Assembly: GCA_934526125.1 (NCBI GenBank)
Contig: CAKSZU010000016.1
Location: forward strand, 1-35,034
Source of the DNA: an uncultured Faecalibacterium sp.
Lineage (GTDB): Bacteria > Bacillota > Clostridia > Oscillospirales > Ruminococcaceae
Length of the DNA stretch: 35,034 bases
Reading direction: 5' to 3'
The stretch's first letter is position 1. Each line of letters opens with the position of its first letter. This document shows positions 1 through 8,104 of this stretch, in pieces. The translations under genes were made by a program, and so were the position numbers. Below the pieces are notes generated by a model, which saw only the letters and a list, made by a program, of their open reading frames with translations, was not told where the DNA came from and made no database searches.

Positions 1-7
1 ACAACGT

Positions 8-81
<74 letters not shown>

Positions 82-88
82 TTTATGT

Positions 89-163
89 GGTGCCTTTAGC
101 GTAGTCGGTTAACGCGCCAGATTGTGGATCTGGAGACCGTGGGTTCGAGTCCCACAAGGCACC
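89..163 (+). tRNA. tRNA-His (anticodon GTG)
   Basis: The acceptor stem GTGCCTT (90-96) pairs with AAGGCAC (156-162). The extra G at 89 faces C at 163, the G-1:C73 pair typical of histidine tRNAs. The anticodon stem CCAGA/TCTGG (117-121/129-133) holds GTG at 124-126. It follows tRNA-Arg by 7 nt, so the two are probably cotranscribed. No CCA is encoded. Confidence 0.95.
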
Positions 164-173
164 CTTCAAAAGA

Positions 174-208
174 AAAGACCTGAGATCGTAAGATCTCAGG
201 TCTTTTTG
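174..208 (+). terminator. intrinsic terminator after the tRNA pair, possibly bidirectional
   Basis: A perfect stem GACCTGAGATC (177-187) / GATCTCAGGTC (192-202) with a GTAA loop is followed by TTTTT. The A-rich run before the stem (168-176) gives a T tract on the other strand. It may therefore also stop minus-strand transcription from the phage cassette, which ends at 225. Confidence 0.9.
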
Positions 209-224
209 TTTTACCGGTTTCTCT

Positions 225-1520
225 TCAGCTGTTCATCTGCCGGAGGATCTCCCGGATCTGCGCGGAGGAGTAGCCCTCCTTCAGCAGCTCGGTCCGGATG
301 GCGGTGTCGCTCTTGCCCTGACTGCGGAGCCGGGCCGCGGTGTAGGGCACCGTGGTGCCGGACGAGACGCCGCTCCGGTTCACGCTCAGGTCTCCGCCCG
401 TCAGGCTGCCGCCCGTGTCGGCGGTGCTGCTCTGACGCTTCGCCGCGGCTTCCGCCTCAGTGCCGGCTTTCCCGGCGCTGCGGCTGGCCCGGGCCTGCTT
501 GCTCTCCCACTGGCTTCTGGCCAGTTCCAGCTTTTCGGCGGCAAGGGCATTGCTTGTCTGCTGCTGGCGCAGCTTGTCCTGATACTCCTGCTTTGCCTGC
601 TCGTTTTCCAGCTGCTGCTGGGTCAGGCTGTCCTGCCGCTGCTGCTCCTGCATCTTCTGGCTCCAGGCCGTATCCGCCCGGTCGGCCTCGTAGGCGCGGT
701 TGTTGGCGTAGATGTTGTAGCCGGTGCTCAGCAGGCTGCCCGCCATGGAGCCCAGACCTGCCGTGCCGGTGTAGGCCATCTGCACCGCGTCGCCGATGAG
801 CCCCAGCACGGTGATCACATTGTTGAACACCTGCTGACGCCGGGCCGACTCGTTCTGCTCCTGCCCGGAGTAATACCCGTACAGATCATCCAGCTGCCCC
901 AGATAATCCTGATAGCGGCCGTAGTCCTGCTGGTAGGCCTTCTGATAGGCATCGCTCTTCTGTTCCAGCTGGGTGTAGTAATCCGAAAGCTCCCGGTCAT
1001 AGGCGCTCCGGGCGCTCTGTTCCTGCCCGTTCAGCTGGTCGATCCGGTCCAGCAGCTCCTCGCCGCCGCTCTGGTAGGTCTCCAGTGCCAGACGGTACAG
1101 CGTGGGCACCGCCTCGTTCAGGGCACCGATCTGCTGCTGGTAGGCCTGCCGGGCCGCACTGGCCGCATAGCTGGAACCATACCCGCCGGTCAGGGCAGCG
1201 GCCTGTGCCGCCGCATCCGCGCTGGCATTCTGGGCGTTCTGGGTATAGAGCTGGGCGTACTGGCGGTACAGCGGGTCCTGTCCGTAGCTGTACCGGAATT
1301 CCTTCCGGCCCGCCAGCTCCTCCAGCAGCCCGTCGATCTGGTCCTGGTAGCGGCTCTGATAGCTGCCGGGGCGGTTCTGCTGCCACTGCTTCAGCTCCCC
1401 CGCCGCGTCCGTCACCTCCTGTGCAGGGCGGTACTCGGCCGCAGCCAGGGCATTCTCCACATCCTGACGGGTCTTCAGCCCGCCCACGGTGTAGTCCTGT
1501 TTCTTTTTTTCCTCGCTCAT
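225..1520 (-). CDS. phage ejection / internal virion-like protein (431 aa)
   Basis: Last gene of the minus-strand phage cassette. The ATG at 1520 is chosen because AAGGAG sits about 7 nt upstream; the open frame extends further but has no better start. The product is rich in Q, A, Y and E, with long coiled-coil-like stretches (roughly residues 60-230 and 290-370). A central hydrophobic, glycine-rich segment is near residues 245-285. The tail is Ser/Gly/Thr-rich and ends in a small helical motif (TELLKEGYSSAQIREIL). A helical protein with a membrane-active-looking patch at the distal end of a podovirus-like structural cluster fits a DNA-ejection or pilot protein. No family was recognised with certainty. 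It overlaps the upstream 62-aa gene by no bases and lies 13 nt after its stop. Confidence 0.75.
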   Translation of the reverse strand: MSEEKKKQDYTVGGLKTRQDVENALAAAEYRPAQEVTDAAGELKQWQQNRPGSYQSRYQDQIDGLLEELAGRKEFRYSYGQDPLYRQYAQLYTQNAQNASADAAAQAAALTGGYGSSYAASAARQAYQQQIGALNEAVPTLYRLALETYQSGGEELLDRIDQLNGQEQSARSAYDRELSDYYTQLEQKSDAYQKAYQQDYGRYQDYLGQLDDLYGYYSGQEQNESARRQQVFNNVITVLGLIGDAVQMAYTGTAGLGSMAGSLLSTGYNIYANNRAYEADRADTAWSQKMQEQQRQDSLTQQQLENEQAKQEYQDKLRQQQTSNALAAEKLELARSQWESKQARASRSAGKAGTEAEAAAKRQSSTADTGGSLTGGDLSVNRSGVSSGTTVPYTAARLRSQGKSDTAIRTELLKEGYSSAQIREILRQMNS

Positions 1521-1533
1521 GAAGTCTCCTTTC

Positions 1534-1722
1534 TCACGGGATACGGTCCAGCCGGGTGCAGAGTTCCTCCGAGAGGTTCTCGGTGTCCAGATTGCACAGC
1601 ACATACTGCAGCTGTTCCTGCAGCTGGTACAGATAATTCCGCAGCGCCCGCGCATCCTCCGGGTCCATGTTGTCGCTCAGCCGGGGCAGTCCGATCTTGC
1701 CCAGACCCGCAATGCTTGCCAT
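1534..1722 (-). CDS. small phage structural-cluster protein (62 aa)
   Basis: The ATG at 1722 has a strong GGAGGG site about 8 nt upstream, which overlaps the stop codon of the preceding gene. The short acidic protein is mostly one amphipathic helix (RNYLYQLQEQLQYVLCNLD) followed by ENLSEEL. Similar YLYQLxEQLxYxLxNLxxENL stretches occur in small proteins and tail-linked segments of Firmicutes phages, a recollection that needs a search. Its position between the tail-hub-like protein and the ejection-like protein suggests a minor tail or adaptor role. Function unknown. Confidence 0.7.
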   Translation of the reverse strand: MASIAGLGKIGLPRLSDNMDPEDARALRNYLYQLQEQLQYVLCNLDTENLSEELCTRLDRIP

Positions 1723-1725
1723 CGT

Positions 1726-3597
1726 TCATCCCTCCTGTTCCATTCTGCCGCCCCGAACCGTGCCGAAGCTCTTTGCCAGGCTCCGCAGGGTGATCTGCCC
1801 GCTGCCCCGCAGCCGGAGCCGCAGCGAGCCGCACCGGCGCGGCACAAGCGGAAGATCCAGACACCGGCGCGGGCCTTCCAGCGTCCGGGCCGCGGCTTCC
1901 TCCCATGGGCCGCCGTCATAGCTCATCTCCACGACAAGGCGGCTGCGGCAGGCGGCATCCAGCCGGAGCGTCAGGCGGGTCAGATACCGCTCTTCCGGGC
2001 TGTCCATCCCCAGATCCCCCGTGACCAGCTCAAATGGCACCTCCTGCTCGGTCCCGGCACCGCTCTCCCCGGCCGCTTCCCGGCCGGGGTCGGCGGCCCA
2101 GAGGGCACTGCCGTCCCAGAGGTAGAGCTGTCCGCCGGTGCTGGCCATCTCGCAGGAGCAGACATCCTCCTCATGCCAGAGTCCCCGCTCGGTATCATAG
2201 ACCAGCAGCCGCACCCGGTCCTCCCGGGCGATGTGCAGGTAATACCGGCCGTCCAGTGCGCCGCCCACGGCAGCTTTCACGTTGGACAGCCGCCCCGCAT
2301 CCAGCGCCGCCGAGACCTTGGCGGGGATGCTCCCATCCCATGCCATGACCCCGTCCGGCGAGAGATAATAGAGGGTCTCGTTCAGGACGCAGAGGCTCCT
2401 CGCCGCGTTCCGGGCCACACCCCGGCACCGCAGGGAGCTGAGCTGGAAATCCGACGGCCGCGAGCCGTACAATTTGTGCAGGGTATTTTCCTTGAAGAAC
2501 AGCGCATACCCCATGCAGGTGGCCGCCCCGGTAAAGGGGCCGTCGCTGCCCACGGTGACGGCATAACTGTCGGCGGCGATGCCCCGGTAGCTGAACCAGT
2601 TGGTCGGGTCGCCCAGCTTGCAGGCATAGATGACGTTTTCCCGGCTGGAACAGCCCCAGACCCGGTTGTCGCACTCGGTCAGAAACTCAAGGTCCGGCAC
2701 CCGCCGTTCCACCCGGACCGCTTCCGTCAGGACCATCTCCTGCCGCTCTTCCTCGTCCAGACTGACCCACACGGCACTGCTGCCGTTGCGGATCAGTTTC
2801 CCGTAGAACTTCCCGCCGCCGGGGTCCGCCCGGAGCCGCAGCCTGTTTTCGGCCGCATCGTACACGATCCGGTCTCCGTCCAGTTCCTCCCACTGCCCGG
2901 CTTCTTCCGCGCCGGTGCCGGTGAGGGTCACGGTGTCCCAGACCCGGAAGTCCGTCCCGATCCCCTCCGCCGTCACAAGGCAGTATTCCAGCGGGATGGG
3001 GGTCCAGCTGCCGGAGGCCTCGCTGTATTCTTCCAGCGTACTTCCGGCGGCGTAGGGCTTCTCCGGGTCGGCGATCTTCAGGAATCGCTGCCCGTCTGCC
3101 GGTTCCTCCGGCTCCTGTGTGCCCTTCGCGGTTCCTTCGTAGGTCTTTCCCTCTGCGTCGCAGGGGGCAAAGGTCACGCTGATCTCCCCTGCCTCCCACA
3201 GCGCCCCCAGGGACGCAGCCGTGCCGTCCGCGGTGTCAAAGGCGATCTTGTCCGGGAAGATCAGCACCCGGGTCCCGATGCCCACCAGCGTCTTGCGGCT
3301 GTCGGCCACGGCGTTCTTCACCCGCACCGGGCGGTCGGGGTCCTCGTCCGGGGTGTAGACCAGGTCCCGCCCGCAGACGGTCAGAAGCCCGTTGAGGTGA
3401 TACATCCCGTTCAGCCCGGTCAGTTCCTGCAGCTTCCGGCGGGGCATCCGGGTACTCAGGGCCGGGAAATCCCGGGCCGAGAAGTTGAGCCCGGTACTGT
3501 ATTCGGCTTCGGTGCAGCCGTAGGTCTCGTTGAGCCCTCCGAAGGCCCGCAGAAGGCTGCGGGTGTTGTTCAGGCTGCTGCGGTTCGCCAGGATCAT
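1726..3597 (-). CDS. phage tail-hub / DNA-stabilisation-like beta-propeller protein (623 aa)
   Basis: The ATG at 3597 is preceded by a near-perfect TAAGGAGGTG site. The protein begins MILANRSSLNNTRS and has many short beta-rich repeats. The middle part (around residues 325-480) reads like propeller blades, with segments such as NVIYACKLGDPTNWF, GYALFFKENTLHKLYGS and LYYLSPDGVMAWDG. This style is typical of podovirus tail hub, nozzle or packaged-DNA-stabilisation proteins. No transmembrane segment or signal peptide is seen. The gene follows the 128-aa neck-like gene after a 12-nt gap. It is the largest tail-associated product in the cassette, and no fibre or spike gene accompanies it. The family assignment is inference from position and sequence style. 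Confidence 0.75.
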   Translation of the reverse strand: MILANRSSLNNTRSLLRAFGGLNETYGCTEAEYSTGLNFSARDFPALSTRMPRRKLQELTGLNGMYHLNGLLTVCGRDLVYTPDEDPDRPVRVKNAVADSRKTLVGIGTRVLIFPDKIAFDTADGTAASLGALWEAGEISVTFAPCDAEGKTYEGTAKGTQEPEEPADGQRFLKIADPEKPYAAGSTLEEYSEASGSWTPIPLEYCLVTAEGIGTDFRVWDTVTLTGTGAEEAGQWEELDGDRIVYDAAENRLRLRADPGGGKFYGKLIRNGSSAVWVSLDEEERQEMVLTEAVRVERRVPDLEFLTECDNRVWGCSSRENVIYACKLGDPTNWFSYRGIAADSYAVTVGSDGPFTGAATCMGYALFFKENTLHKLYGSRPSDFQLSSLRCRGVARNAARSLCVLNETLYYLSPDGVMAWDGSIPAKVSAALDAGRLSNVKAAVGGALDGRYYLHIAREDRVRLLVYDTERGLWHEEDVCSCEMASTGGQLYLWDGSALWAADPGREAAGESGAGTEQEVPFELVTGDLGMDSPEERYLTRLTLRLDAACRSRLVVEMSYDGGPWEEAAARTLEGPRRCLDLPLVPRRCGSLRLRLRGSGQITLRSLAKSFGTVRGGRMEQEG

Positions 3598-3609
3598 CGG
3601 CTCACCTCC

Positions 3610-3996
3610 TTACCAGCGCCACCGGGCGCTTTTGGGCGGCTTTGCCCGCCGCCGCAGCCACGCCGACAGCTCTGCCGCGATGCTGTTGTACTGCGCCTGC
3701 TCCCCGGCATAGCGCTCCGTCTCGCCCAGGGCCGCATCCAGCCGGGCGCAGAGATAATGGGGATACAGCGCATCGAAGGGCGGCGGCACCAGAAGCTCGG
3801 TCTCATCCGCAAGCCCGCCCTCCTCGGGCCATGCAAGGTCTGCCCCCACACCGGCCCGGGCATTGCCGTTCGGTGCAAACAGCAGGGCACGCAGCATCCC
3901 GTCCTCCTCGCAGAGCCACCGCTGCCGGGTGCGCTCTTCCACCCGGCAGCCCGGCCGCAGCTCCCTGGTCTGTTCCAGGGCCTGTCCGACGGTCAT
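3610..3996 (-). CDS. phage head-tail connector/adaptor-like protein (128 aa)
   Basis: The ATG at 3996 has AAAGGAGG about 8 nt upstream. The helical stretch DALYPHYLCARLDAALGETERYAGEQAQYNSI (about residues 78-109) resembles the 'Y-L-x-A-x-x-A-x-x-x-x-E-x-x-R-Y-x-x-x-x-x-x-Y-N' helices of phage neck adaptors. A basic tryptophan-containing tail (AKPPKSARWRW) closes the protein. It lies between the small post-capsid protein and the tail-hub-like protein, the usual place for an adaptor. The name rests on context and a weak motif. Confidence 0.7.
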   Translation of the reverse strand: MTVGQALEQTRELRPGCRVEERTRQRWLCEEDGMLRALLFAPNGNARAGVGADLAWPEEGGLADETELLVPPPFDALYPHYLCARLDAALGETERYAGEQAQYNSIAAELSAWLRRRAKPPKSARWRW

Positions 3997-4010
3997 TGTT
4001 CCGCCTCCTT

Positions 4011-4226
4011 TCAGCCGGCCGCCGTCTCGGCGGCGGCGATCCGCGCAGCGGTGCGCTCGTCCTGCAGCTGGCTGTGTTCCAGCACCTCGGCCACCTCCGG
4101 CGGCACCTCCACGTCCACGCCCCGGCGGATCTTGTAATTCACCCCGTTGACGCTGACGAAAAGGTCCTCCTTGTACCGGCCGTTGTCCCGGAACAGCCGG
4201 ATGCGGACATTCTTTCTCTCTTCCAT
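4011..4226 (-). CDS. small phage protein following the major capsid gene (71 aa)
   Basis: The ATG at 4226 has a good AAAGGAG site 7-8 nt upstream. The protein is charged, with a compact centre (DLFVSVNGVNYKIRRGVDVEVPPEVAEVLEHS) and an Ala-rich end. Small proteins with an 'FVSVNGxxYxIxRGVxVEVPxxVAEVLxNS' core are often found beside capsid genes in Firmicutes phages (recollection, not searched here). Possible roles are capsid decoration or head completion; function not known. It starts 32 nt after the capsid stop, inside the same operon. Confidence 0.8.
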   Translation of the reverse strand: MEERKNVRIRLFRDNGRYKEDLFVSVNGVNYKIRRGVDVEVPPEVAEVLEHSQLQDERTAARIAAAETAAG

Positions 4227-4258
4227 CTTCTTTCTCCTTTCCTTTGCAGACAGGCGGC

Positions 4259-5266
4259 TCAGTTGGCCGCTGCGGTAGCCGAGTAGCTGGACACGCTCTC
4301 GATCCGCACCATGTACTGCTCCACCAGACGCTCGGCGGCGCGCATTCCCTTCCAGCCCACCGAAGCGCGCTGGTTCAGAGGGTCATCGCCATAGCCCAGC
4401 TGCTTGACGATGTGTTCCAGGCCGCCGCCCTCCAGCTCGGTGACGCCGTAGGCGTGGGCACCCAGCACCAGAGTACCGAACACCGCCATGCCCGCCGGGC
4501 AGGACGCATCCTTCCAGATCTTGGCCTCGCTGGTCTCGATAAACCGGATGTTGCCCAGCTTGCCGATCTCGCCGCGGTACATGGTCTCCGGGTCCGCATA
4601 CTTGTGGGCCTCCACAAACTCGCGGCAGGTCTTGAGGTCGTAGGCTGCATAGGGGTGGATGATGGCGATGTAGCTGTCGCCGATGGGGTCGGCGTTCATG
4701 GCACCCAGCTGCGCTGCCGCCTGGAAGAACAGCTTCGGGGTCAGGGTGCAGCTCTGGTCCAGATCCTTGCGGCTGGTCACGGCAGTCTCGGTGCCGTCCG
4801 CATTCTGTCTGGGGGCATACAGCACATTGGTGCCGCCTGCCAGCACATCCCGGGTGATGCTGTCCATGGTGCGCCCGGCCTGGCTTGCCAGCACACGAGT
4901 GGCCTGCACCACGTTGTTGTCGATGGCAGTCATCTGCAGCACATCGGTCAGCGGGGTCCAGCCGCCGTACTGGTGCAGGTCGCTGGTAATGGTGGTCACG
5001 TTCAGGGCCTGCCCGTTGGGGGTGACGCCCTCGGTCAGCGGGGTTGTCGCCTTGGGCAGGCTGTCGTACTTGCGGAACTCGATGGTCTTGCCGCCATTCT
5101 GGGGCACCGGGTAGTAATCCGCGAACTGGTCATGCACCAGCCGGGGCTCGGCCTGATCGATGAGCCTTTTCTCATAGAAGGTCTTCATCTCGGGGGACAT
5201 GGACGCAGTCGCGTTCAGGGGTGCGTCCGCTGCAAACATCTGGAGATCAAAAACGTAATTTTTCAT
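4259..5266 (-). CDS. major capsid protein, N4-gp56-like, with N-terminal Prp-type cleavage motif (335 aa)
   Basis: The ATG at 5266 has AAAGGA about 10 nt upstream. The sequence carries the pattern of N4-gp56-family capsid proteins: FYEKRLIDQAEPRLVHDQF, NGGKTIEFRKY, PLTEGVTPNGQ, an ITSDLHQYGGW segment and GGTNVLYAPR. About 335 aa suits the family. The extreme N-terminus reads NYVFDLQMFAADA, which closely resembles the motif cut by the Firmicutes protease Prp (LxLDLQxF|A, cut after Phe). The expected cut is after F11. The upstream gene encodes a Prp-like protease fused to the scaffold, so N-terminal processing during assembly is likely. This is inferred from the motif, not demonstrated. Confidence 0.88.
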   Translation of the reverse strand: MKNYVFDLQMFAADAPLNATASMSPEMKTFYEKRLIDQAEPRLVHDQFADYYPVPQNGGKTIEFRKYDSLPKATTPLTEGVTPNGQALNVTTITSDLHQYGGWTPLTDVLQMTAIDNNVVQATRVLASQAGRTMDSITRDVLAGGTNVLYAPRQNADGTETAVTSRKDLDQSCTLTPKLFFQAAAQLGAMNADPIGDSYIAIIHPYAAYDLKTCREFVEAHKYADPETMYRGEIGKLGNIRFIETSEAKIWKDASCPAGMAVFGTLVLGAHAYGVTELEGGGLEHIVKQLGYGDDPLNQRASVGWKGMRAAERLVEQYMVRIESVSSYSATAAAN

Positions 5267-5324
5267 AGCATGGGTCCTTTCTTCTGTTTATTCTATCTCC
5301 GGCCCTTCCGGGCCGGTTTTCCGG

Positions 5325-6263
5325 TCAGAATGTGATCTTTGCGCCGTGGAGGGCCTGCCGTTCCAGCGCTTCCCGCTGGGCGCGGGTCATCCGGTTCACG
5401 TCGGCCCCGGTGACGGCAGCACCGCCGGGGCGGGTCCCGTTTTCGGCCGGGCGTCCCGCCCTCTGCCGGATCCGCTCCACAACGCCCTGCTCCACGGTGC
5501 GGGCCGTCCGGGCAAGGGCATCGTCATAGTGGGCCAGCCGGTAGGCGTCCGCCATCCGCATCCCGGGCAGCTGCATCAGCCGCCGCATCTCCGAGTTCTG
5601 CAGCTCCTTCTGCAGCGAGAACTCCGGCACGTCCCGGCGCATCACGGCCTCTTCCGCCGCCCAGCGGCGGTGCAGCTGTTCCACGGCGTTCCGGCCCGGG
5701 AAGTGTTCCGGCAGGGCCGGACGGGACTTTGCCGGTTCCGGGTCTGCCGGGGCAGGCTGCGGTTTTTCCGGCTCTGGCGTTTTTTCCGCCGTGTCCGGTT
5801 CCGCCTGCCCGGCCCGTTCCCCGGGCTTCAGGGTGCCGGACGCCACGGCCTGCTGCTCCTGCGCCGTACTCAGGGCCGGGGCCGCCTCGCCCTCCGCAAA
5901 GAGCTGCAGGTCCATCATGGCCTGTCCGCCCCGGTCACTCAGGTCGGCAAAGCGGAGGTTGTCCGGGTAGCGCTCCGCCAGCAGGGCAAAGCCGGTCTTG
6001 GCCAGCTCAAAGGCCCCTTCCACCCAGGGCGGGTAGGGTGCCGGTGCCGTCACCACCAGCCGGGGGCCTTCCGGTTCGTCCCAGGCATCGCTGCGGACGT
6101 TCTCTTCCCCGGCCAGCAGGCTGATCAGCGCCTGCATCAGGGTGCTGGCCCCGGCGCAGACGATATCCTGCCCTGCCGGGGCATAGCCCGCATGGCCGCC
6201 GGCTTCCAGCCGCAGGGTCGGCCCGTGGGGGCCGTCCGGTTCCGTGTAATTTACCTTGATCAT
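5325..6263 (-). CDS. Prp-like cysteine protease fused to phage scaffold protein (312 aa)
   Basis: Residues 1-106 match the ribosomal-processing cysteine protease Prp: GGHAGYAPAGQDIVCAGAST holds the dyad His24 and Cys36 with the same 12-residue spacing as H22/C34 of S. aureus Prp, and the domain ends in ERYPDNLRF. A short linker then carries DLQLFAE (residues 118-124), a Prp-type cleavage site. Next comes a Pro/Glu/Ala-rich low-complexity stretch and a helical C-terminal half, as expected for a scaffold. The ATG overlaps the portal stop as ATGA, so the two are probably translationally coupled. Expected role: assemble the procapsid, release the scaffold by cutting at F122, and trim the capsid N-terminus. 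In S. aureus the host Prp does the equivalent job on phage 80alpha; here protease and substrate are one polypeptide. M116/M117 just before the site could allow a scaffold-only product, but no good Shine-Dalgarno is seen there. Confidence 0.9.
   Translation of the reverse strand: MIKVNYTEPDGPHGPTLRLEAGGHAGYAPAGQDIVCAGASTLMQALISLLAGEENVRSDAWDEPEGPRLVVTAPAPYPPWVEGAFELAKTGFALLAERYPDNLRFADLSDRGGQAMMDLQLFAEGEAAPALSTAQEQQAVASGTLKPGERAGQAEPDTAEKTPEPEKPQPAPADPEPAKSRPALPEHFPGRNAVEQLHRRWAAEEAVMRRDVPEFSLQKELQNSEMRRLMQLPGMRMADAYRLAHYDDALARTARTVEQGVVERIRQRAGRPAENGTRPGGAAVTGADVNRMTRAQREALERQALHGAKITF
5895..5912 (-). other. predicted Prp cleavage site DLQLF|A inside the protease-scaffold fusion
   Basis: These codons encode D118-L-Q-L-F-A123 of the fusion protein. 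The same six-residue pattern (D-L-Q-M-F-A) sits at residues 7-12 of the major capsid protein (codons 5231-5248). The cut is expected between F122 and A123 by analogy with Prp processing of ribosomal protein L27. Confidence 0.7.
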
Positions 6264-7987
6264 TGTTTCACTCCTTCCATGGCATCTGCCATTGCCTTTG
6301 TACTCAGGTTCTCCCCGGCACCGCTCAGCGTTCCGGTGAACCGGGCCAGCTGGTTCTGGGCCGCCGTCAGCCGGACGGCCAGGGTCCCGTTCTGCCGCAC
6401 CCTCTGGCGCACTTTTTCGATGCCCTCAAAGTCCATCATCTCCAGCGCTGCCAGAGCCGCATCGGCATTCTGCGGGGCAAAAAAGCCCAGCTGATAGCAC
6501 TCCTTGGCGGTCTCGTTCTGCGACAGGCGGCTGAAGGTAGATTTTTTCTCGGCACTGACCACGATGTCGAACACCGGCTCCCGGCTGCCCAGCTCCACAC
6601 CGGCCACGCTCTCTGCCGGGCGGGGCCGCAGCGCAGCCCCCGAAAAGGGCACGAACTCGCTGCCGCCGGTGGGGCCGACGATCCGGAACACCCGCTCTTC
6701 GTCATAGAACTGCCGCATCAGGTCGATGATGAGGTAACACTCCCGGGCAAAGGCGCGGTAGGCGCTCTTGAGCATATCCCGGCTCAGCTTGCTTCCGGCC
6801 TCCTGTAAGGCGGCGATGGCTGAAGCCGCTGTCACGCCTCCGGCCGTACCGCCCTGGGTCATGTCCCGGTTGCCGCTGATCTCTTTCAGCTCCTCGATCC
6901 GGCTGCTGCGGTAGCTCAGGCTGTTGCCCTGCAGCCCCGCCGTCTGCAGCGGCCGGAAGCTTTCCTCCCCCAGCCGCCCGGCCACATGGATGATGTCCCG
7001 GCTCAGATCCGCCAGCTCTTCCTCGTTGACCCCCGCCGTATCGCTGAGGACATACCGCTGCTTCGAGGCCAGCAGGACATTCTCGTCCATGGCATGGTTC
7101 ATCCGGTCGATGGCCATCTGGCATTCCTTCATCACATCGATGTAGCCGAACCCCGCCGGGCTGTCCTCCTCCATGAAAAGCGGATCAAAGACAAAGGGAT
7201 ACTTTCCGTGGTCGTAAAACCCCCGGCCTGCCAGAAGCGGGTCATCCTCGCTGGCATAGAGGACGACCCCATTGCAGAACTTGCAGTAATGGAGCAGGAC
7301 CCGGCCGTTCTCATCCGGCTTTTTGTAATACCAGTCCACCACCACGCTCTTGTCGGCGGTGTCCAGCCCGCCGTCGTGGAGAAAGCGCGGAACTTCCAGC
7401 GCACTGCCGCCGTGGCCCTTCAGCTGGGGCCAGCGGGTTTCCAGCTGCTTCGTGTTCTCCATGCTCAGGGAGAAAAAGTGGGGCGAGGACTGGATGTCGT
7501 TCACTCCCGGCTCCCAGTAGAGCATCAGCAGGTTCATGGGCCGGACGGCGATCTCGCCCACGCCGCCCCGGGCCTCCGGGTCCCAGAACACCCCCTTGAC
7601 GCCGGTGCCCTGCTTGAGCTTGCGCCACCAGGTATCGCTGTACACCTGTTCATAGTCCGCCTGCTCCAGAACCACCGGCAGGATGCTGGAAAGCACCCGC
7701 GCGGTCTGCTCGTCGTCCGCCGCCCGGGGCAGGACATTGGGGGCGGGATAGTTGTCCATGGCATCGGCGTGCTTGTTGGCGATGGAGTTGAACAGCCACC
7801 CGCTGGAAGGCTGCGGCTTTCCCTCCATCATGGGGTTCTGGTAATTTTTCCAGTGGCCCATCCGGAACCACAGCTCATTGTCCACCAGCCGCCGGTCCAG
7901 CGCCGCCTTTCCCGCCTTGTACTTCTGTAAGATCGCAGTGGCCTCCGCCACTTCCTCCGGCCCCACCCGGGGTCTGTTTTCGTCCAT
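6260..7987 (-). CDS. phage portal protein (575 aa)
   Basis: The ATG at 7987 has AAAGGAG about 7 nt upstream. Size and position (large terminase, portal, scaffold, capsid) fit a portal. Supporting segments are an N-terminal helical region ending WFRMGHWKNYQNP, HADAMDNYPAPNVLPRAADDEQTARVLSSILPVVLEQADYE, WWRKLKQGTGVKGVFWDPEA, and a long helical crown region with GNRDMTQGGTAGGVTAASAIAALQEAG. This is the style of P22/N4-like podoviral portals. Its stop overlaps the start of the protease-scaffold gene. A 117-nt gap before it contains a host-type palindromic repeat, whereas the other junctions are tight. Confidence 0.88.
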   Translation of the reverse strand: MDENRPRVGPEEVAEATAILQKYKAGKAALDRRLVDNELWFRMGHWKNYQNPMMEGKPQPSSGWLFNSIANKHADAMDNYPAPNVLPRAADDEQTARVLSSILPVVLEQADYEQVYSDTWWRKLKQGTGVKGVFWDPEARGGVGEIAVRPMNLLMLYWEPGVNDIQSSPHFFSLSMENTKQLETRWPQLKGHGGSALEVPRFLHDGGLDTADKSVVVDWYYKKPDENGRVLLHYCKFCNGVVLYASEDDPLLAGRGFYDHGKYPFVFDPLFMEEDSPAGFGYIDVMKECQMAIDRMNHAMDENVLLASKQRYVLSDTAGVNEEELADLSRDIIHVAGRLGEESFRPLQTAGLQGNSLSYRSSRIEELKEISGNRDMTQGGTAGGVTAASAIAALQEAGSKLSRDMLKSAYRAFARECYLIIDLMRQFYDEERVFRIVGPTGGSEFVPFSGAALRPRPAESVAGVELGSREPVFDIVVSAEKKSTFSRLSQNETAKECYQLGFFAPQNADAALAALEMMDFEGIEKVRQRVRQNGTLAVRLTAAQNQLARFTGTLSGAGENLSTKAMADAMEGVKQ

Positions 7988-8048
7988 AGGTTCTCCTTTC
8001 TTTTTTCAGCAGCCCTGTCTCCAGCTGAAGCTGGCCTCGCAGATGTCA

Positions 8049-8097
8049 TGGCTCTCCCTTTGGGAGAGCTGGCGAGCGAATGCGAGACTGAGAGGGC
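8049..8097. repeat. palindromic 'TGGCTCTCCC...GACTGAGAGGGC' repeat inside the phage cassette
   Basis: One half-unit of the repeat family also seen at 15385-15530, 19653-19705 and 19854-19980. It contains a GGCTCTCCC-TTTGGGAGAGC hairpin and the GACTGAGAGGGC end. It lies between the large-terminase stop (8105) and the portal start (7987), and accounts for most of that otherwise unusual gap. Confidence 0.75.
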
Positions 8098-8104
8098 AAG
8101 CCCG

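Noticed and set aside
154-165. Possible attachment site: the tRNA-His 3' end shares 'AAGGCACCCT' with 10056-10065 beyond the phage cassette.
   Set aside because: Only ten bases match, and the second copy is part of the terminator stem of the M16 gene. No integrase is present. Chance is the simpler explanation.
1519-4137. Long open frame on the plus strand (872 codons) across the phage tail genes.
   Set aside because: It is antisense to genes with good ribosome-binding sites and recognisable proteins. High GC content leaves the opposite strand open; the translation is Pro/Arg/Gly-rich without any domain.
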